A stretch of 64,000 bases of DNA from Streptococcus pneumoniae (GTDB lineage Bacteria; Bacillota; Bacilli; Lactobacillales; Streptococcaceae), in contig NZ_LN831051.1 in the NCBI RefSeq assembly GCF_001457635.1, positions 1,178,001 to 1,242,000 of the forward strand, read 5' to 3'. Made by a program: the position numbers and the translations under genes. Below are positions 17,019 to 26,870 of this stretch, piece by piece; positions within the stretch are counted from its first letter, which is position 1; the number at the start of each line of letters is the position of its first letter. Under the pieces are notes generated by a model. The model was not told where the DNA came from and made no database searches. It saw only the letters and a list, made by a program, of their open reading frames with translations.

Positions 17019-17954
17019 ATGTCCAAGATTCTAGTATTTGGTCACCAAAATCCAGACTCAGATGCCATCGGGTCATCTGTAGCTTTTGCCTACCTTGCAA
17101 AAGAAGCTTACGGTTTGGATACGGAAGCTGTTGCCCTTGGAACTCCAAATGAAGAAACAGCCTTTGTCTTGAACTATTTTGGTGTGGAAGCACCACGTGT
17201 TATCACTTCTGCCAAAGCAGAGGGGGCAGAGCAAGTTATCTTGACTGACCACAATGAATTCCAACAATCTGTATCAGATATCGCTGAAGTAGAAGTTTAC
17301 GGTGTTGTAGACCACCACCGTGTGGCTAACTTTGAAACTGCAAGCCCACTTTACATGCGTTTGGAGCCAGTTGGATCAGCGTCTTCAATCGTTTACCGTA
17401 TGTTCAAAGAACATGGTGTAGCTGTGCCTAAAGAGATTGCAGGTTTGATGCTTTCAGGTTTGATTTCAGATACCCTTCTTTTGAAATCACCAACAACACA
17501 CCCAACAGATAAAATCATTGCTCCTGAATTGGCTGAATTGGCTGGTGTGAACTTGGAAGAATATGGTTTGGCAATGTTGAAAGCTGGTACCAACTTGGCT
17601 AGCAAATCTGCTGAAGAATTGATTGATATCGATGCTAAGACTTTTGAACTCAACGGAAATAATGTCCGTGTTGCCCAAGTGAACACAGTTGACATCGCTG
17701 AAGTTTTGGAACGCCAAGCAGAAATTGAAGCTGCAATGCAAGCTGCCAACGAATCAAACGGCTACTCTGACTTTGTCTTGATGATTACAGATATCGTCAA
17801 CTCAAACTCAGAAATCTTGGCTCTTGGTGCCAATATGGACAAGGTCGAAGCGGCTTTCAACTTCAAACTTGAAAACAATCATGCCTTCCTTGCTGGTGCC
17901 GTTTCACGTAAGAAACAAGTGGTACCTCAATTGACTGAAAGCTTTAATGCGTAA
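17019..17954 (+). CDS. ppaC: Manganese-dependent inorganic pyrophosphatase (family II)
   Basis: A 311-residue DHH-family enzyme that hydrolyses pyrophosphate to drive biosynthesis. The N-terminal domain has the metal ligands [20 protein letters not shown] and the DHH motif [10 protein letters not shown]; the C-terminal domain ends with the substrate-binding [10 protein letters not shown]. Length matches the family. It prefers Mn2+, which fits a manganese-centred species. It is monocistronic with a terminator at its 3' end. Confidence 0.96.
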
Positions 17955-18002
17955 GATTTTGGGTGTCAGCTCAAAATCGGAAAGTCTAGTTTGCCTTATA
18001 TC

Positions 18003-18027
18003 GAAAGGAGTTTCGGCTCCTTTTTTC
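18003..18027 (+). terminator. Intrinsic terminator after ppaC
   Basis: GAAAGGAG/CTCCTTTTTTC stem with a TTTCGG loop and a T-run, ending 13 bases before the next gene. Confidence 0.8.
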
Positions 18028-18039
18028 TAGGAGTGAAGT

Positions 18040-18552
18040 ATGTTAGAAAATGGCGATTTGATTTTTGTGAGAGATGGGTCAGACATGGGACAGGCCATCC
18101 AGACTTCCACAGGTAACTATAGCCATGTTGCCATTTATTTGGATGGGATGATTTATCATGCTAGTGGACAGGCTGGTGTTGTCTGTCAAGAACCGGCAGA
18201 CTTCTTTGAGTCCAATCATTTGTACGACCTCTATGTTTACCCAGAAATGGATATCCAGTCGGTGAAGGAAAGAGCTTGCAGACATCTTGGAGCACCCTAC
18301 AATGCTTCTTTCTATCCAGATGCAGCTGGTTTCTACTGCTCCCAGTATATAGCAGAAATCCTACCTATTTTTGAAACTATTCCTATGAAATTTGGAGATG
18401 GGGAACAGGAGATTAGTGATTTTTGGAGGGAGTATTACATAGAACTAGGTCTGCCTGTTCCTCTGAACCAAGCTGGGACCAATCCTAGTCAGTTGGCAGC
18501 ATCGCCTCTGTTACAATGTAAAGAAAGGAATCTTCATGATTCAGATTTTTAA
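18040..18552 (+). CDS. YiiX/YebB-like NlpC/P60-superfamily hydrolase
   Basis: A 170-residue protein resembling the permuted papain-like (YiiX) family. MLENGDLIFVRDGSDMGQAI opens the domain, the His lies in YSHVAIYLDG (about residues 28-37) and the Cys in AAGFYCSQYIAEIL (about residue 97), an order His-before-Cys that is typical of the permuted members. No signal peptide is visible. Family members cleave amide or ester bonds; the substrate here is unknown. Its end overlaps the start of the broken gene that follows. Confidence 0.75.
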   Translation: MLENGDLIFVRDGSDMGQAIQTSTGNYSHVAIYLDGMIYHASGQAGVVCQEPADFFESNHLYDLYVYPEMDIQSVKERACRHLGAPYNASFYPDAAGFYCSQYIAEILPIFETIPMKFGDGEQEISDFWREYYIELGLPVPLNQAGTNPSQLAASPLLQCKERNLHDSDF

Positions 18553-19184
18553 TCCATCTCGTTTGACGAGACAGCCATTTTTGGAGAATTGATCCGCTAT
18601 CTGGACCAGTATGAGGATGTGATTCTACGGGAAATTAAGGCTCAATTTCCAGATGTTGCAGTTGATAAACTCATGGAAGAGTATATAAAGGCAAGCTTGA
18701 TTCTACGTGAAAATAAGCGCTATTACCTCAATTTTCCTACGCTTGAATCACTTGATAGTCTTGAACTGGATCAAGAGATTTTTGTCAGAGAAGCTAGTCC
18801 GGTCTATCAAGCCTTGTTGGAGCAGAGTTTTGAGACGGAATTGCGCAATCAAATCAATGCAGCTATTTTAGTTGAAAGACGGACTTTGCGCGCATTAAAA
18901 TGACCCTGTCCAATTATTTTTACAAGGTCAAACAGCAGTATCCTTTGACAGAAAAACAGCAGGAGCTCTATGACATTTTAGGAGATGTTAATCCTGAGTA
19001 TGCACTCAAGTATATGACGGCTTTTTTGTTGAAATTTCTCAAAAAAGACCAGCTTATGCAGAAATGCCGTGATATCTTTGTGGACAGTTTGGTTGTCTTA
19101 GGCTATATTGTGCAAAATGAAGATAGAAAGTATGAGTTGGCTATCGATTTTGATAAGGAGAGATTAACTTTCTACTTAGCGTGA
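18536..19184 (+). pseudogene. Frameshifted conserved streptococcal gene (DUF1803-like)
   Basis: One ancestral frame of about 216 codons is split over three frames. MIQIFNPSRLTRQPFLEN stops at TGA 18590-18592, but the neighbouring frame continues LIRYLDQYEDVILREI, so one T is missing in GAATTTG near 18587. A second base, probably an A in GAAAAG near 18873, is missing before KTDFARIKMTLSNYF, which continues to the stop at 19184. Each piece looks like ordinary coding DNA and the joins restore smooth sequence. I associate the family with DUF1803 from memory only; function unknown. Sequencing error is possible. Confidence 0.75.
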
Positions 19185-19284
19185 TTTCTTGTTTCTGAGC
19201 ACATTGTTTGACTTTCCTTAGTATTCGGTATAAACTATATGTAACCGGTAACACATATCGGAATAAACTAAAGGAGACAATCAT

Positions 19285-19479
19285 ATGTCACTTGAAAACA
19301 AATTGGAACAAGCAACAGGCGCTGTCAAAGAAGGTTTTGGTAAAGTTACTGGAGACAGCAAGACAGAACTTGAAGGAGCTGTTGAAAAAACAGTTGCTAA
19401 GGCAAAAGACGTTGTAGAAGACGCAAAAGGTGCTGTAGAAGGTGCCGTTGAAGGTTTGAAAAACGTTTTTACTAAATAA
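19285..19479 (+). CDS. CsbD-family small stress protein
   Basis: A 64-residue hydrophilic protein with the CsbD signature [19 protein letters not shown] and Ala/Lys/Glu-rich amphipathic repeats ([25 protein letters not shown]). In Bacillus, CsbD is a sigma-B general stress protein; streptococci lack sigma-B, so the control here is different. It has a clear AAAGGAG site, its own promoter-like TATAAACTATA stretch upstream, and a strong terminator. Confidence 0.85.
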   Translation: MSLENKLEQATGAVKEGFGKVTGDSKTELEGAVEKTVAKAKDVVEDAKGAVEGAVEGLKNVFTK

Positions 19480-19483
19480 TAGG

Positions 19484-19518
19484 AAAAAATCAAGGGTTTC
19501 ATTTTCCCTTGATTTTTT
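19484..19518. terminator. Bidirectional terminator between csbD-like gene and murE
   Basis: AAAAAATCAAGGG pairs with CCCTTGATTTTTT around TTTCATTTT. A- and T-runs on both sides allow use on both strands; the convergent murE stop is seven bases further on. Confidence 0.85.
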
Positions 19519-19524
19519 CTATTC

Positions 19525-20970
19525 TTATAAATAATTTTCTGCGACGGCTGTATCTCCTGGGTAGGATTCTTTCTTGCCCTGGATGATTTGGTAACAATCG
19601 GCTCCCTTACCCGCAATAATAACTGCATCTAATTCGTGATTTGTGATAGCCATTGCCGCCTTGATGGCTTCTTGGCGATCCGCAATCTTTTCAACAGGAT
19701 GATTGATGTAGCTACTAATTTCATCTGCAATGGCCATTGGGTCTTCATAGTTAGGGTCATCAGCAGTCAGAAAGACTTGAATCTCAGGGTGTTGATTGAG
19801 GAGGAGGCCAAAGTCCTTACGACGACTTTCTCCCTTGTTTCCTGTTGATCCCAGAACCAGAGCAATCTTTCCGGTTTGATGAGTTTCAACCACATTGATG
19901 AGTTTTTTCAGACTATCCCCATTGTGGGCATAGTCGATGAAGACCTTGGCTCCATTTTTCTGAGTGAGGACTTCCATACGACCAGGAACGCGGGTTGCAG
20001 CGATGCCTTTTTTGATGTCCTCAAGACTTGCTCCGAGACGGAGACAAGCAAGTCCAGCAGCAACTGCATTTTCTTGGTTGAAGTTGCCAATGAGTTGGAT
20101 ATCATAATCTCCAGCGAGTTTACCCGTAGCTGAAAAGCTAAAGGCTTTGGAATTCTCGATTTGGTTATCAAATTGGCTACCATAGAAATCATGGTCTTGA
20201 TCTTCAACCTGTTCTTTCAAGACTGAGAAGTGGTCCATGTCACTGTTAATGATGACTGCTCGGCTATTTTCCATCAAGAGACGCTTGTGGTAGAAATAGT
20301 CTTCAAAGCTAGAGTGTTCAATCGGGCCGATATGGTCAGGAGTGATGTTAAGAAAGACTCCTACATCAAAGGTCAGTCCATAGACTCGATGGACTAGATA
20401 GGCTTGACTGGAGACTTCCATGATGAGGTGGGTACGGTCATTTTGCACAGCCTGATTCATCATGTCAAAGAGGTCAATACTCTCAGGGGTTGTCAACGCT
20501 GACTTAAAAAAAGTCTCGCCATCAAGAGTTGTGTTCATGGTCGACAACATAGCAGGTCTATGCCCTTGAGATAAGATGTTATAGGCGAAATAGGTTGCTG
20601 TTGTCTTACCCTTAGTACCAGTAAAGGCAAGGAGTTTGAGTTTCTCTTGTGGATTACCATAGAACTCCATGGCAATCAAACTCATGGCTTTCTTTATATC
20701 GTTCACAATGATGACAGGGATATCGACTTCGTAGTCCTTTTCAGCTACATACCAAGCTAAACCTTGTGTTATAGCAGAAAGAAGGTATTCTTTTTTAAAG
20801 GGAGCGCCTTTTGCAAAAAAAAGAGTGTCTTCTGTTACTTTTCGGCTGTCGTAGCTGATGCTATCAAAAATAACTTTGCTGTAGTTGTAGTGGTAATGAC
20901 CTTGGTCAATAATTTCGCGAAAAAGGCCATCTTTCTTTAAAATATCTAATACGGTTTCAATCTTAATCAT
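19525..20970 (-). CDS. murE: UDP-MurNAc-L-alanyl-D-glutamate--L-lysine ligase
   Basis: A 481-residue Mur ligase that adds the third stem-peptide residue in the cytoplasm. The ATP loop is [13 protein letters not shown] (about residues 115-127), the [10 protein letters not shown] segment binds the substrate, and the residue-3 specificity motif reads DDPNYEDP; the D-D-P-N form marks the L-lysine enzyme rather than the diaminopimelate type (DNPR). This agrees with the Lys-type wall of streptococci. It is transcribed away from the flippase gene at 21076, with about 105 bases between them. Confidence 0.95.
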   Translation of the reverse strand: MIKIETVLDILKKDGLFREIIDQGHYHYNYSKVIFDSISYDSRKVTEDTLFFAKGAPFKKEYLLSAITQGLAWYVAEKDYEVDIPVIIVNDIKKAMSLIAMEFYGNPQEKLKLLAFTGTKGKTTATYFAYNILSQGHRPAMLSTMNTTLDGETFFKSALTTPESIDLFDMMNQAVQNDRTHLIMEVSSQAYLVHRVYGLTFDVGVFLNITPDHIGPIEHSSFEDYFYHKRLLMENSRAVIINSDMDHFSVLKEQVEDQDHDFYGSQFDNQIENSKAFSFSATGKLAGDYDIQLIGNFNQENAVAAGLACLRLGASLEDIKKGIAATRVPGRMEVLTQKNGAKVFIDYAHNGDSLKKLINVVETHQTGKIALVLGSTGNKGESRRKDFGLLLNQHPEIQVFLTADDPNYEDPMAIADEISSYINHPVEKIADRQEAIKAAMAITNHELDAVIIAGKGADCYQIIQGKKESYPGDTAVAENYL

Positions 20971-21075
20971 ACTTTCTATTGTAAACCGAAAGTCGTAAAT
21001 TTACAAGTAACAAGGAAAAGTTTATAATGGAAGATAAGGAGTTTTTCCTAGTTATCAAAATTGAATGAGGAATCT

Positions 21076-22698
21076 ATGTCGCACGAAAACAATCACCAGC
21101 AGGCCCAGATGTTACGGGGGACTGCTTGGCTAACGGCTAGTAACTTTATCAGTCGCCTACTCGGGGCTGTTTACATTATCCCTTGGTACATCTGGATGGG
21201 GGCTTATGCAGCTAAGGCAAATGGTCTCTTTACCATGGGTTACAATATCTATGCTTGGTTCTTGTTGGTTTCAACAGCGGGGATTCCAGTTGCGGTGGCC
21301 AAGCAAGTTGCCAAGTATAATACCATGCGAGAAGAAGAGCATAGCTTTGCCCTGATTCGGAGCTTCTTAGGCTTTATGACAGGACTAGGCCTGGTTTTTG
21401 CTTTAGTCTTGTATGTCTTTGCTCCTTGGCTAGCAGACTTGTCTGGCGTGGGCAAAGACTTGATCCCAATCATGCAAAGCTTGGCTTGGGGAGTCTTGAT
21501 TTTCCCGTCTATGAGTGTTATCCGAGGATTTTTCCAAGGGATGAATAACCTCAAACCCTATGCTATGAGCCAAATTGCTGAGCAGGTCATTCGTGTTATC
21601 TGGATGCTCCTAGCAACCTTTATCATTATGAAGCTCGGTTCAGGAGATTATCTAGCAGCCGTTACCCAATCAACCTTTGCTGCCTTTGTCGGTATGGTAG
21701 CCAGTTTTGCAGTCTTGATTTATTTCCTTGCCCAAGAAGGTTCACTCAAAAGAGTCTTTGAAACAGGAGATAAGATTAACAGTAAGCGTCTCTTGGTTGA
21801 TACCATTAAGGAAGCCATTCCTTTTATCCTGACAGGGTCTGCCATCCAGCTCTTCCAGATTTTGGATCAGCTGACCTTTATCAATAGTATGAGCTGGTTT
21901 ACCAACTACAGCAATGAGGACTTGGTTGTCATGTTTTCTTATTTCTCAGCCAATCCTAATAAAATCACGATGATTTTGATTTCTGTAGGGGTTTCGATTG
22001 GGAGTGTTGGTTTGCCACTTTTGACGGAAAACTATGTCAAGGGGGACTTGAAAGCAGCTTCTCGTCTCGTTCAGGACAGTCTCACCCTACTCTTTATGTT
22101 CTTGCTACCAGCAACGGTTGGAGTGGTTATGGTAGGAGAACCTCTTTATACGGTCTTCTATGGTAAGCCAGATAGTTTGGCTCTGGGCTTATTTGTCTTT
22201 GCAGTTTTGCAGTCTATTATTTTAGGCTTGTACATGGTCTTGTCTCCAATGCTTCAGGCCATGTTCCGCAACCGCAAGGCCGTTCTCTATTTTATCTATG
22301 GTTCTATTGCCAAGCTAGTCTTGCAACTACCTACCATCGCCCTCTTCCACAGTTATGGTCCTTTGATTTCAACAACCATTGCTCTCATCATTCCTAACGT
22401 CTTGATGTATCGGGATATTTGTAAAGTAACTGGTGTCAAGCGCAAGGTGATTTTGAAGCGAACCATTTTAATCAGTTTGCTGACCCTAGTCATGTTTCTG
22501 TTAATAGGAACCATCCAGTGGCTGTTAGGATTTTTCTTCCAACCAAGTGGACGTTTGTGGAGCTTCTTTTATGTAGCTCTTGTCGGTGCCATGGGGGGTG
22601 GACTTTATATGGTTATGAGTCTGCGTACCTATTTATTAGATAAGGTAATAGGAAAAGCCCAAGCAGATCGCCTGCGAGCAAAATTTAAGCTTTCGTAA
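21076..22698 (+). CDS. MurJ/YtgP-type lipid II flippase (MOP superfamily)
   Basis: A 540-residue integral membrane protein with about 14 hydrophobic helices, of the polysaccharide exporter/MurJ branch of the MOP superfamily. The N-terminal GTAWLTASNFISRLLGAVYI is characteristic of the Gram-positive YtgP group; a streptococcal YtgP complements Escherichia coli MurJ in published work. The ATG at 21076 has GAGGAAT just upstream; a TTG at 21061 is a weaker alternative. Its position beside murE supports a role in moving lipid II across the membrane. A large hairpin terminator follows. Confidence 0.85.
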   Translation: MSHENNHQQAQMLRGTAWLTASNFISRLLGAVYIIPWYIWMGAYAAKANGLFTMGYNIYAWFLLVSTAGIPVAVAKQVAKYNTMREEEHSFALIRSFLGFMTGLGLVFALVLYVFAPWLADLSGVGKDLIPIMQSLAWGVLIFPSMSVIRGFFQGMNNLKPYAMSQIAEQVIRVIWMLLATFIIMKLGSGDYLAAVTQSTFAAFVGMVASFAVLIYFLAQEGSLKRVFETGDKINSKRLLVDTIKEAIPFILTGSAIQLFQILDQLTFINSMSWFTNYSNEDLVVMFSYFSANPNKITMILISVGVSIGSVGLPLLTENYVKGDLKAASRLVQDSLTLLFMFLLPATVGVVMVGEPLYTVFYGKPDSLALGLFVFAVLQSIILGLYMVLSPMLQAMFRNRKAVLYFIYGSIAKLVLQLPTIALFHSYGPLISTTIALIIPNVLMYRDICKVTGVKRKVILKRTILISLLTLVMFLLIGTIQWLLGFFFQPSGRLWSFFYVALVGAMGGGLYMVMSLRTYLLDKVIGKAQADRLRAKFKLS

Positions 22699-22714
22699 GG
22701 TAGCATTTATAAAT

Positions 22715-22768
22715 AAAAGGAATAAGTTGAACAATCTTTTAGGAGAACTTGAAACTTATTCCTTTTTT
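22715..22768 (+). terminator. Terminator after the flippase gene
   Basis: AAAAGGAATAAGTT pairs with AACTTATTCCTTTT and is followed by T residues; a smaller inner stem occupies the loop. Confidence 0.8.
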
Positions 22769-22839
22769 AGCGTCAAAATAGCTAAAATTATCTTTCAAAA
22801 ATAGAAAATGAGGTTTTTTTGATTTTTTGGAAAAAACAA

Positions 22840-22868
22840 TTGACTAAACAAACCCAGAGTTGTATAAT
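22840..22868 (+). promoter_or_regulatory. Promoter of aliB
   Basis: TTGACT (22840-22845), a 17-nt spacer, TATAAT (22863-22868) preceded by TTG. A near-consensus promoter. Confidence 0.8.
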
Positions 22869-22900
22869 AAAACAAATATTTAAAGCAGGAGGTTCTGGAA

Positions 22901-24859
22901 ATGAAAAAGTCTAAGAGCAAATATCTAACCTTGGCAGGTCTTGTCCTGGGTACAGGAGTTTTATTGAGCGCGTGTGGAAATTCTAGCACTGCATCAAAAA
23001 CCTATAACTATGTTTATTCAAGTGATCCATCTAGTTTGAACTATCTAGCAGAAAACCGCGCAGCAACATCCGATATTGTTGCAAATTTGGTAGACGGGTT
23101 ATTAGAAAATGACCAATATGGGAATATTATTCCATCATTAGCAGAGGATTGGACTGTTTCTCAGGACGGTTTGACCTATACCTACAAACTTCGTAAGGAT
23201 GCCAAGTGGTTTACTTCTGAGGGAGAAGAATATGCGCCTGTAACTGCCCAGGATTTTGTGACAGGTTTGCAATATGCAGCTGATAAAAAATCAGAAGCTT
23301 TGTATCTAGTGCAGGACTCTGTTGCTGGTTTGGATGACTATATCACTGGTAAAACAAGCGACTTTTCAACTGTCGGTGTCAAGGCACTTGATGACCAAAC
23401 GGTTCAATATACTTTGGTTAAACCAGAACTTTACTGGAATTCAAAAACACTTGCAACGATACTTTTTCCTGTTAATGCAGATTTCCTGAAATCAAAAGGG
23501 GATGATTTTGGGAAGGCGGATCCATCTAGTATTTTGTACAATGGACCTTTCTTGATGAAAGCACTTGTCTCAAAATCTGCTATTGAATATAAGAAAAACC
23601 CTAATTACTGGGATGCTAAGAATGTCTTTGTAGACGATGTGAAATTGACCTACTATGATGGTAGCGACCAAGAATCACTGGAACGTAATTTTACAGCTGG
23701 TGCTTATACTACGGCTCGTCTTTTTCCTAACAGCTCCAGCTATGAAGGGATTAAAGAAAAATACAAAAACAATATCATATATAGTATGCAAAATTCAACT
23801 TCATATTTCTTTAATTTTAACCTAGATAGGAAGTCTTACAATTATACTTCTAAAACAAGTGACATTGAAAAGAAATCGACTCAGGAAGCAGTTCTCAATA
23901 AAAACTTCCGTCAGGCTATCAATTTTGCTTTTGACAGAACATCTTATGGGGCTCAGTCTGAAGGGAAAGAAGGTGCAACAAAGATTTTGCGTAACCTAGT
24001 GGTTCCTCCAAACTTTGTCAGTATCAAGGGAAAAGACTTTGGTGAAGTTGTAGTCTCTAAGATGGTCAACTATGGTAAGGAATGGCAAGGTATCAACTTT
24101 GCGGATGGTCAAGACCCTTACTACAATCCTGAGAAAGCCAAGGCTAAGTTTGCGGAAGCTAAGAAAGAACTCGAAGCAAAGGGTGTTCAATTCCCAATCC
24201 ACTTGGATAAGACTGTGGAAGTAACAGATAAAGTAGGCATACAAGGAGTTAGTTCTATCAAACAATCAATTGAATCTGTTTTAGGTTCTGATAATGTAGT
24301 GATTGACATTCAGCAATTAACATCAGATGAGTTTGACAGTTCAGGCTACTTTGCTCAAACAGCTGCTCAGAAAGACTATGATTTATATCATGGCGGTTGG
24401 GGACCTGATTATCAAGACCCGTCAACCTATCTCGATATTTTTAATACTAATAGTGGAGGAGTTCTACAAAATCTTGGACTAGAGCCTGGAGAAGCCAATG
24501 ACAAGGCTAAGGAAGTTGGACTGGATGTCTATACTCAAATGTTGGAAGAAGCTAATAAAGAGCAAGATCCAGCCAAACGTTATGAGAAATATGCTGATAT
24601 TCAAGCTTGGTTGATTGATAGTTCTTTAGTTCTTCCAAGTGTTTCGCGTGGGGGAACACCATCATTGAGAAGAACCGTACCATTTGCTGCTGCCTATGGT
24701 TTAACCGGTACAAAAGGGATTGAATCATATAAATACCTCAAAGTACAAGATAAGATTGTCACAACAGACGAATATGCAAAAGCTAGAGAAAAATGGTTGA
24801 AAGAAAAAGAAGAATCCAATAAAAAAGCCCAAGAAGAATTGGCAAAACATGTCAAATAA
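22901..24859 (+). CDS. aliB: Oligopeptide-binding lipoprotein AliB
   Basis: A 652-residue family-5 extracellular solute-binding protein. The signal sequence MKKSKSKYLTLAGLVLG leads to the lipobox LLSACGN, so the mature protein is lipid-anchored at Cys25 or nearby. The VYSSDPSSLNYL start of the mature domain and the YYNPEKAKAKFAEAKKEL segment are shared by AmiA/AliA/AliB. These proteins deliver oligopeptides to the shared AmiCDEF permease, encoded elsewhere. No permease or ATPase genes accompany it, as expected. AliB rather than AliA is chosen by length and by the neighbouring murE-ytgP. Confidence 0.85.
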   Translation: MKKSKSKYLTLAGLVLGTGVLLSACGNSSTASKTYNYVYSSDPSSLNYLAENRAATSDIVANLVDGLLENDQYGNIIPSLAEDWTVSQDGLTYTYKLRKDAKWFTSEGEEYAPVTAQDFVTGLQYAADKKSEALYLVQDSVAGLDDYITGKTSDFSTVGVKALDDQTVQYTLVKPELYWNSKTLATILFPVNADFLKSKGDDFGKADPSSILYNGPFLMKALVSKSAIEYKKNPNYWDAKNVFVDDVKLTYYDGSDQESLERNFTAGAYTTARLFPNSSSYEGIKEKYKNNIIYSMQNSTSYFFNFNLDRKSYNYTSKTSDIEKKSTQEAVLNKNFRQAINFAFDRTSYGAQSEGKEGATKILRNLVVPPNFVSIKGKDFGEVVVSKMVNYGKEWQGINFADGQDPYYNPEKAKAKFAEAKKELEAKGVQFPIHLDKTVEVTDKVGIQGVSSIKQSIESVLGSDNVVIDIQQLTSDEFDSSGYFAQTAAQKDYDLYHGGWGPDYQDPSTYLDIFNTNSGGVLQNLGLEPGEANDKAKEVGLDVYTQMLEEANKEQDPAKRYEKYADIQAWLIDSSLVLPSVSRGGTPSLRRTVPFAAAYGLTGTKGIESYKYLKVQDKIVTTDEYAKAREKWLKEKEESNKKAQEELAKHVK

Positions 24860-24901
24860 AATCTAATTGTAGATAAGTTTGTGTAAGAAGTCTTTGTGCT
24901 T

Positions 24902-24952
24902 AAAAACGCATAATATCAGGTATATAAAATCCTAGATGTTATGCGTTTTGTT
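24902..24952 (+). terminator. Terminator-like hairpin, SPRITE-like repeat copy 1
   Basis: AAAACGCATAA (24903-24913) pairs with TTATGCGTTTT (24939-24949), with an inner AGG/CCT. The outer arms and the ATATCA segment recur at 52417-52462, which suggests a dispersed terminator-like repeat family. Confidence 0.7.
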
Positions 24953-25030
24953 ATAGGAAGATTTATTAGATTTTATCCTCAAATTGAGTTATTCCCGACT
25001 TTATCCGTTGAAATATTATAAGGAGTATTT

Positions 25031-26713
25031 ATGAAATTAAAATTATTAAGAGTAGATACTAAGGTGATTATGGGGAGTTTCTTACTTGTTCTGTCTAGTC
25101 TACTTGCTTTGTTGCTTCCCCTTATCTTAAAGGGTTTAATAGATGGGAGTTCTATTGAAAATATAGGTTCCAAAGTATTTCAATCGTTTTTGATTTTTAT
25201 TGGTCAAGCCTTGTTTTCTTCTATTGGTTACTATCTGTTTAGTCAATCGGGTGAAAAAAAGATAGCAAAAATCAGGAAAAAAGTGATAGAGGGGTTGATT
25301 TATGCAGAGAAATCCTTCTTTGATAAGAGCCAAAGTGGGGAGTTGACTTCTGCCATTGTCAATGACACGAGTGTCATTCGTGAGTTTTTAATTACGACTT
25401 TCCCAAATATTATTCTGAGTTTAGTTATGGTACTTGGTTCCATTGTAGTCTTATTTAGTCTTGATTGGAATCTTTCTCTACTTTTATTCATCACTCTTCC
25501 TTGTATGATGTTTATTATCTTGCTCCTTTCCAATATCAGTGAAAAGTATAGTCGTCGTTTACAGGAGGAAATCGGATTTTTAACAGGGTAATTGACTGAA
25601 AAGATTCAAGAACATGAATTAATTAAGACTAACCAAGCAGAGAAAAGTGTACAGGATGTTTTGGATAATTGTATTGAAAGGGTACAAAACAATTCACTGA
25701 AATCAGATAGGGTTACTTCTTTTGAGACCCCGTTTGCTCTCTTATTTATCTTTGCGACTATAGCTGTGATGCTAACCTATGGGGGTTATCGGGTCAGCGC
25801 AGGATATATATCTGTGGGAACCTTGGTTTCGTTTTTGATTTACCTCTTTCAATTACTTAATCCTATTAGTAATATAGCTAATTTTGTAACTGTTTATTCT
25901 AGGAGCAAGGGATCTTCAGTTGCACTGGAGAACTTGCTTGCAGTTCCTAAAGAAAAATTTGAGTGAGGAAAATCGGTATCAGGACAAGGGTTGAATTTTA
26001 ACCATGTCTATTTTGGTTATGATGAAAATCGACCTGTCTTAAAGGATATTACTTGTTCAATTTTCAAGGGGCAAAAAATTGCTTTTGTTGGACCATCTGG
26101 ATCAGGAAAATCAACGATTGTGCGTTTGTTAGAGCGGTTTTATAAACCGCTTTCAGGAGATATTCTAATGGAGCAATCAAGTATATATGATTTTAACTTA
26201 AAAGAATGGAGAAGTAAAATCGCTTGGGTTTCACAAAATAATGCAGTCTTATCTGGCAGTATTCGTGACAATCTTTGTCTCGGTTTGAATCGCTTAGTAA
26301 CTGATGATGAATTGATGAAAGTGCTAGACTTAGTATCACTAGGTGATGAGATTCGCTCCATGAAAGAGGGACTAGATACTGAAGTTGGTGAACGCGGACG
26401 ACTCTTGTCAGGGGGGCAAAGCCAAAGACTTCAAATAGCTAGAGCCTACTTAAAAGATGCTGAAATTCTTATATTTGATGAAGCCACTGCTAATCTTGAT
26501 GCGGATTCTGAGTATGCGATTATCAGTAGCCTCTATTCTGTATTAAAGGAGAAGACGGTTGTGATTATAGCGCATCGTTTGTCAACGGTAAAAGATGTGG
26601 ATTGTATTTTCTTCTTAGAGGAGGGGAAAATCACTGGCTCAGGAACTCATAAGGAACTACTGGAAAATCATGAGCGTTATGCTCGTTTTGTGCAGGAGCA
26701 AATGATAGAGTGA
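25031..26713 (+). pseudogene. ABC exporter (fused membrane and ATPase domains) interrupted by two in-frame stops
   Basis: A single frame of 560 sense or stop codons encodes a type-IV ABC half-exporter: six membrane helices (about residues 1-300), then the ATPase with Walker A GPSGSGKST, signature LLSGGQSQR, Walker B ILIFDEATANLD and switch AHRLST. Two stops break it: TAA at 25589-25591 inside the membrane domain and TGA at 25964-25966 before the ATPase. There is no frameshift and all ATPase motifs are intact, so inactivation looks recent. Relatives export peptides, lipids or drugs; the substrate is unknown. It lies directly after aliB and before metB with its own upstream A/T-rich region. Confidence 0.85.
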
Positions 26714-26749
26714 AGGTGTCTTTTGAGATTCACCATTTTATAGTCTATT

Positions 26750-26777
26750 AAAGGGAGCAGGAAAAACTCCCTTTTTA
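26750..26777 (+). terminator. Terminator after the ABC exporter pseudogene
   Basis: AAAGGGAG pairs with CTCCCTTT, loop CAGGAAAAA, then T residues. Confidence 0.8.
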
Positions 26778-26870
26778 TATAGTTTGAAACTATAACTAGC
26801 TCTTGAAAAGAAGAAAATGAGTTGATGAAAATAAGTGGTACAATAGTTACTATAGATTTGGAGGTATTGT

